From: Syncephalastrum monosporum B8922
Lineage: Eukaryota; Mucoromycota; Mucoromycetes; Mucorales; Syncephalastraceae
Assembly: GCA_000697355.1 (NCBI GenBank)
Contig: JNEN01001161.1
Span: forward strand, 62,001 to 126,000
DNA: 64,000 bases
Direction of reading: 5' to 3'
Shown: positions 56,990 through 64,000 of the stretch, one piece after another
How positions within the stretch are numbered: position 1 is the stretch's first letter
Layout of the letters: each line of letters begins with the position of its first letter
Position numbers and translations under genes: made by a program
Notes under the pieces: model-generated
Told to the model about the DNA's origin: nothing
What the model saw: the letters and a program-made list of their open reading frames with translations, nothing else
Databases searched by the model: none

Positions 56990-57735
56990 CCCGTAAAACT
57001 GTCGTTTATAAAAGTAAACTCTGCACAGGAACTCCTCAGCTTATATTGGATTGTGCATTGGTTAGGTGGTACATACGCGCCCGGCATGGCTGGGGTGCCA
57101 TACCCGGTTCAGATGGGCGTATCGACAGCGGGCGCACATGATCAAAACAAGAAGCGTCGACTCGTCAATATAAGTGTCAGTTGTTGATGTTGCTTTCATG
57201 TTTACTTCCTTTTTCGTACTTGCTACCATCAATGCTGCGTACGTAGCTCATGTATCAAACGATGTACCACGTACCATGGCTATTATTAGAAGGCGAAGAG
57301 CCCATATGCTGTGTGCAAAGGTCTATAATGAGGATGAAACCAGTCAAGATGCAGTACCTTTACATATCGCTCGTATGATGATAATGTGTCAATTGATCTA
57401 ACGGCAACAAATCCGGACATCATGGCATCTTGAACGCAGCATATACTTTCGCCATGTATCGGTCAGCAGAAGTCATCGAAAGGGCTATGTGGGCTTTGCG
57501 GTGCAGAAGGATTATGTTAGACGACGGCAGTTGTCATGACGATGAAACGAAAACAGAGTGTATCCCAGCATCTGTTTATGCATACTTTACTTCCAAGAAC
57601 ATCGAGTCGAAAGAAGAAGAACCGGCTATTTGCTGTATCTGCGTCTGTGCTCGAACGCTGCATATGCCGTCCTTTGGGCTCCTCGGCTCCGCTCACTTTC
57701 TCTTTCTCGTCCTGAATACAAGTGGCTTTTTCGAC
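56990..57735. other. Intergenic PY protein / methyltransferase
   Basis: Divergent spacer. A short frame with M-A-G-V-P-Y at 57084-57185 (33 codons, ends TGA) has a protein-like but unplaceable sequence. The in-frame region before 57736 is open to 57430 but has no conserved sequence. It probably holds both promoters. Confidence 0.45.
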
Positions 57736-59046
57736 ATGGACTCCACCAAGGAAGCATTTCTCGACCTCATTGCCAAGCTCGATGACTCCCAGTTCCATGA
57801 GTTTGAGCAATTCGCCCGTTCGGCTATGGGTAATACTTTTGAGGGCGAAAAAAACCTTTCTTTCGGCTCGTATTTTGACAGCGTGTATCAAATAGAGGAA
57901 TACCATGGCAAGATCCATAACCATGGCGACGACGTGAATGACCTTGTCGAAGACAGCCACATTCAGGGCTTCCAGCCCGTCAGCGATGCCAAAATGTCGC
58001 ATTTGGCTCGTATGATTCAAGATCTGCGGAAACGGGTCCCTATTTCGGCTGAAGCACCCGGTGAAAAGATTGTGATACCCGACAGCAAGGAGGTATGCGA
58101 ATCTCGAGATGTGTGCGTTCCTTATTGATTATGTATTTTTTTTTTTTTTTGCATAGTATGCGGATTACACAGAAAAGAACACGGTCCATGTCGACGGGTT
58201 CTTGTTCTCAGAGGAAGACGTGGATGAGCTGTGCGACGAAGGCAAGCTGTCGCGTAACTACTGCCTCGACTGTCAATCCACCAACACAAAGCCACTCAGT
58301 AAGCCAGCTGAATTATGCATGAACTTCCATCGCTTATCATGTGTTGTAGACTTCATTTCTCATTCTGCATCGGTGCTGCAACTGCAGTTTTTGTATCAGG
58401 TCGTTTTGGCTGACAAGGTCAAGGACAAGGTCATTGTGGATGTTGGCTCCCGTCTTGGTGCTGTGCTTTACACCGTAAGCAAGACAGGACCCATTAGAAT
58501 AATCAGATGTGACTCATGCATGTGTCGGTTAGGGTTTCCTTTTCACGCGTGCTCGCAAGATTGTGGGCGTGGAACTGAACGAATGGTTTTGCAAGCTGCA
58601 GCAGGATATGGTTCAGAAATACAGAATGGGCAGCCGCGTCCAGGTAAATGCATCACCGAGGATGGGCTTCTTCAAGCATAGCTGATTAGTATTTGCTCTA
58701 GGTGCAATGCAATGATATCCGGAGAACACCCGAGTTGCTATCGAAGGAAGCGGACGTGGTGATTATGAACAACGTGTTCCAATTCTTCAACGAGCTCCCC
58801 GTGCAACAGGAGATCTGGAACTTTATTCGTACAGAGACGTCAAAACGACCGGGTTTGCTCCTCGTGACTCTGCCTTCCCTCCAAGACCAGCTCAAGGAAG
58901 CCGGCCTGTCCGCCACCAAAACCATGCGAGGCTGGGTCAAGGAAATCAAACTGGATTACGAGAATGGGGAATATTTTCAAGCCGAGCTGAATCAAGACGA
59001 GATTGACGAGATTAGCCAAGTGCATTTGTACAAAGTCGTGTCATAA
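57736..59046 (+). CDS. Class I SAM-dependent methyltransferase, unassigned
   Basis: Five exons, 57736-58092, 58157-58298, 58350-58474, 58533-58643 and 58702-59046, all in phase, give 359 residues. The N-terminal part is acidic and helical (DSTKEAFLDLIAKLDDSQFH), followed by a linker with CLDCQSTNTKPLN (a CxxC pair). The Rossmann methyltransferase core begins LADKVKDKVIVDVGSRLGAV (motif I VDVGSRLG), then KIVGVELNEWFCKLQQDM (acidic end of strand 2) and EADVVIMNNVFQFF (motif IV-like). Substrate unknown. The shape recalls protein or small-molecule methyltransferases; no motif settles it. An upstream in-frame extension to 57430 lacks conserved features, so Met 57736 is chosen. Confidence 0.78.
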
Positions 59047-59068
59047 TATAAATTACCGTGCTATTTAA

Positions 59069-59188
59069 TTAAATCCGTTTCATATTGCGGTATGCATAAA
59101 CAACAAAGTCGAGGCAAATGGCAATGGTGATGGGTGCCAAAATGAAGAGCGCCAGGTATTGGAGTGATGTCGATACAAGTTCCAGCAT
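59069..59188 (-). CDS. Possible 39-residue membrane peptide or gene remnant
   Basis: From an ATG at about 59188 the frame reads MLELVSTSLQYLALFILAPI, a strong hydrophobic segment, then a short basic tail (YAYRNMKRI). The open frame continues upstream to about 59278 without an ATG. It could be the last exon of a lost gene, a small membrane protein, or chance. It converges with the methyltransferase, 22 bases between stops. Confidence 0.25.
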   Translation of the reverse strand: MLELVSTSLQYLALFILAPITIAICLDFVVYAYRNMKRI

Positions 59189-59606
59189 GTAAAAATGAGG
59201 ATAAACCAAGCGAGCCGAAAAGGTATTGGACTCGCAATTTGTTGGTACAAAAATAGGGAATTGCCACCAATACCCCAAAAACCTTAATCATACACTATGC
59301 ATATGGGCAAGCTGTCCGCCACATGGCTGGGTTCCTGATGGCCCTTGCCAAGGCATACCATGATGCTCTGTCAATTTAAGTCCCCATTTACAAACAATAC
59401 TGCACGGCCACAATTACAGCCTTGTAATTGCAAACACAAATAAATCAAACCCGCTACAGTCGTCAGGCTGCTACGGAATCAGCCATTGGTACGACGACCC
59501 ATTGTCTTCACAGCACAGATGATTCAAGCTACCGGTCATGTGATTTATACGTAAACAAGAAAAAAAGCACGACATGTGTATAAGTTTATTTTTTGAATAA
59601 GATCGT
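59189..59606. other. Intergenic before lipoyl synthase
   Basis: About 420 bases, AT-rich towards the right, containing the lipoyl synthase 3' end. I find no further exon for the small hydrophobic frame. Confidence 0.45.
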
Positions 59607-61080
59607 TTACAGAGAAGAGGAAACCTTCTTCTCGGAAGAAACTGAAGGAGCTTCGCTCACGGGCAGACCCTTCTGCTTCTTGAGGATGTTGCTGATATAG
59701 AATTCACCGGCCTTGTAGCTTGAGCGCACGAGAGGACCGCTTGCGACATACTTGAAGCCCATTTCCATGCCTTTGTCCTCCCAGTACTTGAACTTTTCGG
59801 GCGTTACGTACTCGTGGACCTTCATGTGCCGCTTTGTCGGTCGCATGTACTGACCCAAGGTGACGCAGTCCACGTTCGCCTTTCGCAGCTCTTCGAGGGC
59901 ATGCTGTACTTCGTCGTCCGTCTCACCGCATCCTAACATGATGGAGGATTTGGTGATCAGGCTGGGCTTGGTGTCCTTGGCATGCTTCAGCACAGACAGC
60001 GATTGACGGAAACCGGCGCGTCGGTCGCGAACGTACGGGGTCAGGGCCTCAACGGTTTCAATGTTGTGTGCATAGACGTCCAAACCCGACAGGGCCACTT
60101 TTTCGACACACTCCAAAGAGCCGCCAAAGTCGCCCGTCAGACATTCGACAAGGATGTGTGGTGCCCTATATATATGTCAATGATCCATCCGGCCTGAAGA
60201 AGGCAGGTGTGACTTACTTGGTCTTGATTTTCCGGATGGTCTCTGCGAAATGCCCTGAGCCGCCGTCGACAAGATCATCACGATCTACACTGGTCAGCAC
60301 GACATAGTCGAGACCCCATCGAGAGATGGCTTCGGATGTGTGCTCAGGCTCGTGCGGGTCCAGGGCCTGGGGTTTGCGGTTTGTCTTGACGGAACAGAAG
60401 CGGCAACCACGCGTGCATTCGTCACCCATCAACATGATGGTCGCAGTCGCAGTCTCGTGCTCACCTAGATACGATAGATACTGCTTAATTTCGCCCATCA
60501 TGGCAAGCCAATAAACAATCCTACGCACCTCCACCCCAGCATGAGTCGATGTTTGGACACCGTGCCTCCTCGCACACCGTATGAAGTTTCAGGCCACGCA
60601 AGTCCTTCTTGATGCGGGCGTAGTTTCCACCGGAAGGAATGTCTGTCTTGAGCCAGCTCGGAAGCCGCGGCTGCTTACTGTCATGGCTTAATCAGCTTCA
60701 CTCATTCTCAAACTCACTCTCGGCGGGATCGCCCGTGCTGGCAAGACCACACTTACAGCTTGCTCGTTTTAACTTTCTTGCCCTCGACCACAGTCTGCTT
60801 CAGCTCGAGCGCTTCCTCCGGGGTCAGCTTTCCGGACGCGCCGGTGTTGACGAATTCGTCCAGAGCCTGTGCGTCTTCCGCCGCGAGACGTTCACGCAGC
60901 TTGGACAGCTTGGATTGCGGAGAGGGATCGGACACGGTGGTAGCGTGGGTGCGCCATTGCTGAGACTATAAAACGGCTTAATATAGACGCTAGTATAGGA
61001 GAGCGAGCTGCTATTACCACGGCAGCACCAAGGCGGGCGTGGCTGTAGAGGCGAGGTAGGATAGTCGTCTGCTTAAGCAT
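59607..61080 (-). CDS. LIP5: Lipoyl synthase, mitochondrial
   Basis: Radical SAM enzyme that inserts two sulphurs into octanoyl groups on lipoate-dependent enzymes. The ATG at 61080 begins a mitochondrial presequence ([20 protein letters not shown]). Both cluster motifs are present: the auxiliary [13 protein letters not shown] and the radical [11 protein letters not shown]. Other blocks: [86 protein letters not shown] and [20 protein letters not shown]. Introns lie at about 61015-60970, 60760-60680, 60535-60465 and 60222-60167. The C-terminus ends with a Ser-rich tail. Length and order are typical of fungal Lip5. Confidence 0.96.
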
Positions 61081-63675
61081 TTGGAGAAATAGCAAAGAGG
61101 GAAGCTATTTTTTTTCTGGGGGAAAAATGCGGGAAAGCACCTCGTCGGGGTTGGTATCTTGTCACCGAGTAGACAACCACACCCGAAAAAAAACCAATAC
61201 TCACCAATCAAAAGAAAACTCAATATGCCAAAAGAGGCTTCATCATTCCAATCTGCAGTATCTGACTCAGAACACGCGAGTATCTTGTTCATGTATAGAG
61301 CATTAGCAATCGACATCAAGAAGAAGTGAAATTCATGCTGTGTCATATCCCAAATATTCCCGGCCCAGATAGAGGCCAGATCGACATCGAGATAACAGAA
61401 CAAAGCCCAGCTAAGCTTATTCCGCTGCCCGTTTTCTATTCTCTTTTGGTACGAATCTTATACAGGAATCACTAACATCATAGCGTGATGGTTGAGAACA
61501 ATAGAACTATAGAGATATATATATAAGCGAAATAACCAGTGCAGGAGATCGCAGACGTAGGCCATTGATCTTCGATTTCAGGAGTTATAAAGTATATCAC
61601 GTATAAAATAATGCACGTCGGTATCAAAAGAAGAAGAAAAGAGACTGGCGGCTATGTCGATTCGACAATGATAGGAAACTAGAAAAAAAGAAACGGCGAG
61701 CAATGTCATCAGCGGTATGCCAGCAATTTGCACATACGAGTTCTCAAATGTGTGCATACCCACATTGCTCTCTCAGCTTTCGTGACACAAACTATGAGAA
61801 TTGAATGCATCCAGTCTCAGCCCCGCCAGTGACAGCAGGATCACTTTCCCACTCTTCCATGTGAGGCGCAGACGACTGTTCTTCGCTGAAGTTTCCTGCT
61901 TGCTTTCTGTGGCAGTTTTGGCCTGTGCTAATTCAGCATAATAGCCACAAAGTTGAGTATACTATGGGCGAAAGGAAGAAGCCAAACGTAAACAATAATG
62001 ATGCATGTGCTTCTTGCTACCGCTCATGACTAACGAGGAGCTGATAACCAAAACGTTGTAGATGAGTGTGTCTTCACTATTTATGCAATATACTTGCCAG
62101 AGGCATCACAGAGAGCCCTTTGAAAGCCTTCTGATTGTGCAACAAAATGGGAATTATTCATTTATTTCGGTAGTGTGTAGTTTAAATATAACATAAGCCT
62201 CTATTTCTTGTAGTTCTCCTCTCTTTACAGTCATGCGTTAGACCGACCCCTGATTGACCAAACGCCAAGCTTTTGTATGTTAGTAACCGTATTGTATATA
62301 TAAACGTAAATTTACTAGAAATGATTATCCTTATATTCAGCCACACGTTGAACTTGCTAATTGATAAAGTATACCCAAAAATCTAAGAATGACGAATGTA
62401 CATGAAGTCGCTGGAGCGTCTAAGTATGTGTATCAGGTAAGCTTCACGCCTAACATATTACGTGTCTTGTATCAGCAATGTGGCATTGCCAGTAAGCTGA
62501 GAACCCAAGGCGTGATAGACTAACCGCAACCACACTATAAGCAGAACGAGCCATAAGCTTCGGCTTACTACAGTGCTTTATTAGAAATCACGATTCATAT
62601 TTTTGTAGTTCGTCGTGCTTGTCATAAGCTATAGATAAAGATGTGTCGATTCGCAATATATTCTGATGGCAATGTTATGAATAGAAAGAGCAAAATACCA
62701 AGGACGCTTCGAATTTCGCTATGTCAATGTAGTGCGCAAAAATGATAAGAATATGAGCCTTGTAAATGTGAGTCAGAAATGTAAGCTCCCTGTAGGCTTC
62801 CTAAAAGCTTCCTATAAACTTCCCTTAGGCTTCTGTAAGTGTCCCATATCTTAAGTCATTGTCAACAACTTCACCACGTCTAACACCTTGTGCAATATGT
62901 GTAAAGTAATATGCATTCATATACTGTATTCGTTTCATGCTGAGAGTTCTTTACTCCATATTCTCTTTTTGCGGACAGTAAGTGATGCAGTGGACAAGGA
63001 GTCAAAAGGTGACAGTTTATTCTCCAACCGAAATGACCTCACATCAAATCAGGTTTGTCTCGTCCATATGCAACTCGTATAGTCATTATACATCCACAAT
63101 GGGAAGTATATATGTGAAACTTTCTTACACGTCAGAGAAGCAAGTAAGGAGTACATTCAAGATTTTCTGTAAGTAACTGAAGTATCGTTAACGAACATAC
63201 ATACAAGTAATGTGCATGAAACTCTTATCGGATGTGTTTGTATAGCTTGGACATAGGAGGTATTATATGCCCTTGTCCTTCTTGATAATTTGCCCTATTC
63301 CTGTTACGTGTTATACATAGGTTCTTTTAGTTTATTCGTCGAAGGCTGATATACTATGATAGTGCATTTGACTGAATAAGTATATAAGCGCACGATGGAG
63401 ATGCACTACTAAAAAGAGCGAAGCGACTCCTTTGATCTAATCACCGTGTTCTACCCGTGATAACCCGGACCTTCCCGGCGCTCCGATACAAGATTTGCAG
63501 CACTCCCCGACTATGGTCCTATGTCAGTATATCATCCATTACCCTTCAATACAGAGACATGTAGCATGACAGCATAGATACAGTGTGCCCTTAGAGGAAT
63601 ACTTAAGCATATAAAAAAAGTATATTTATGGTTTACATGTAAAACCGGCATACGCATACGATACATAAAATCTAT
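61081..63675. other. 2.6-kb AT-rich region without genes
   Basis: Left part (to about 61440): the minus-strand lipoyl synthase promoter side with an open frame rich in Phe/Leu of no known family. 61440-63400: AT-rich with many TATATA-like patches and only short frames. A degenerate direct repeat of a GCTTCCTATAA-like unit lies at about 62791-62845. A GC-richer island is at about 63420-63525. I see no gene. Confidence 0.5.
62791..62845. repeat. Degenerate minisatellite, about 12-13-nt unit
   Basis: Four to five loosely matching units of the type AGGCTTCCTAAA / AGCTTCCTATAA / ACTTCCCTTAGG / GCTTCTGTAAGT occur in tandem. The units share the CTTCC/CTTCT core. No coding value. Confidence 0.45.
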
Positions 63676-64000
63676 CTAGAAGCGGGAGACATCACGGCCA
63701 AAGGCCCAGGTCATGAACCAGAACATAGGAATAAGGAGCTTGTTGCGCATGCTGACACTCATGCTGAGGTACGCCGACCGCCAAAACACCCACGCCATGT
63801 GACCTCCCTCAGTGGCTTTCTCATTAATGGGTGACATGTCCACGACGGCCTCCCACTTGCCGATATAGGCCATCGACCCTCGGCTCGCAAATGTGAAGTC
63901 GCTCTGTTTTGGGTCCTCCTGGCCGAGCTTGACCTCCTTGTTGAATGCCTTGCCGAGGTAGATAGCCTTTTGATTAGCCACCTGTGCAGTCGCAGGCAAG
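63676..64000 (-). CDS. Type II NADH dehydrogenase, C-terminal part (cut by window edge)
   Basis: C-terminal 107 codons of an alternative, rotenone-insensitive NADH:ubiquinone oxidoreductase (NDE/NDI family), a membrane-surface mitochondrial flavoenzyme. Seen: ATAQVANQKAIYLGKAFNK, ASRGSMAYIGKWEAVVD, then WVFWRSAYLSMSVSMRNKLL and a final WAFGRDVSRF, the family's membrane-binding end with its conserved FGRD-SRF terminus. The 5' part, including the FAD and NADH folds, lies beyond position 64000. Confidence 0.9.
   Translation of the reverse strand, partial: LPATAQVANQKAIYLGKAFNKEVKLGQEDPKQSDFTFASRGSMAYIGKWEAVVDMSPINEKATEGGHMAWVFWRSAYLSMSVSMRNKLLIPMFWFMTWAFGRDVSRF

Overview
The window is nuclear DNA of a filamentous, early-diverging fungus, most likely Mucoromycota. 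Genes are compact and split by many short introns (about 45-80 nt), lie on both strands and are separated by short AT-rich gaps. The content includes a class IV-type chitin synthase, a chitin deacetylase, a fungal GPI mannosyltransferase, a fungal EF-hand MscS channel and, notably, PEN-2, a gamma-secretase subunit that familiar yeasts and moulds lack. The genus cannot be fixed from this sequence. About 25 protein-coding genes are supported. No rRNA, intact tRNA, CRISPR array or intact transposon was recognised.

Layout. 1.4-3.1 kb: PEN-2 (-) and replication protein A subunit 2 (-). 3.6-5.4 kb: homogentisate 1,2-dioxygenase (+). 5.6-7.6 kb: a Q/H-rich coiled-coil protein with a C-terminal PAM2-like motif (-). 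7.6-10 kb: no convincing gene. 10.0-15.6 kb: an FHIP-type Hook-interacting protein (+) and a Rab7-like GTPase (+). 15.9-23.7 kb: a cell-wall block of GPI mannosyltransferase IV (+), GPI-type chitin deacetylase (+) and chitin synthase (-). 23.7-31 kb: AT-rich and gene-poor, with one cytochrome P450 (-) and a degenerate dispersed repeat. 31-43.6 kb: MscS channel (-), homeodomain factor (+), Nse1 (+), Mpe1/RBBP6 (-), MFS transporter (-) and a mitochondrial carrier (-). 44.4-48.8 kb: an unknown membrane protein (+), a KH-domain protein (+) and aldose 1-epimerase (+). 48.9-55.4 kb: GH35 beta-galactosidase (-), SWI/SNF BAF60 subunit (+) and GAPDH (-). 56.6-61.1 kb: a small PY-motif membrane protein (-), a methyltransferase (+) and lipoyl synthase (-). 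61-63.7 kb: AT-rich, without genes. The right edge cuts a type II NADH dehydrogenase (-).

Functional links. Chitin synthase, chitin deacetylase and the last-step GPI mannosyltransferase lie side by side and fit one theme, making and remodelling chitin/chitosan at the wall with a GPI-tethered enzyme. Beta-galactosidase and galactose mutarotase are tail to tail, which fits lactose/galactoside use feeding the Leloir pathway. FHIP and a Rab7-like GTPase are neighbours and both belong to endosome transport. Nse1 and Mpe1, both RING-type proteins, are also tail to tail. Most other neighbours look like ordinary housekeeping genes.

Gene models were spliced by eye from reading frame, GT-AG (occasionally GC-AG) sites and family conservation. 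Exon edges given to the base are those where the frame closed correctly; edges marked 'about' are less certain.
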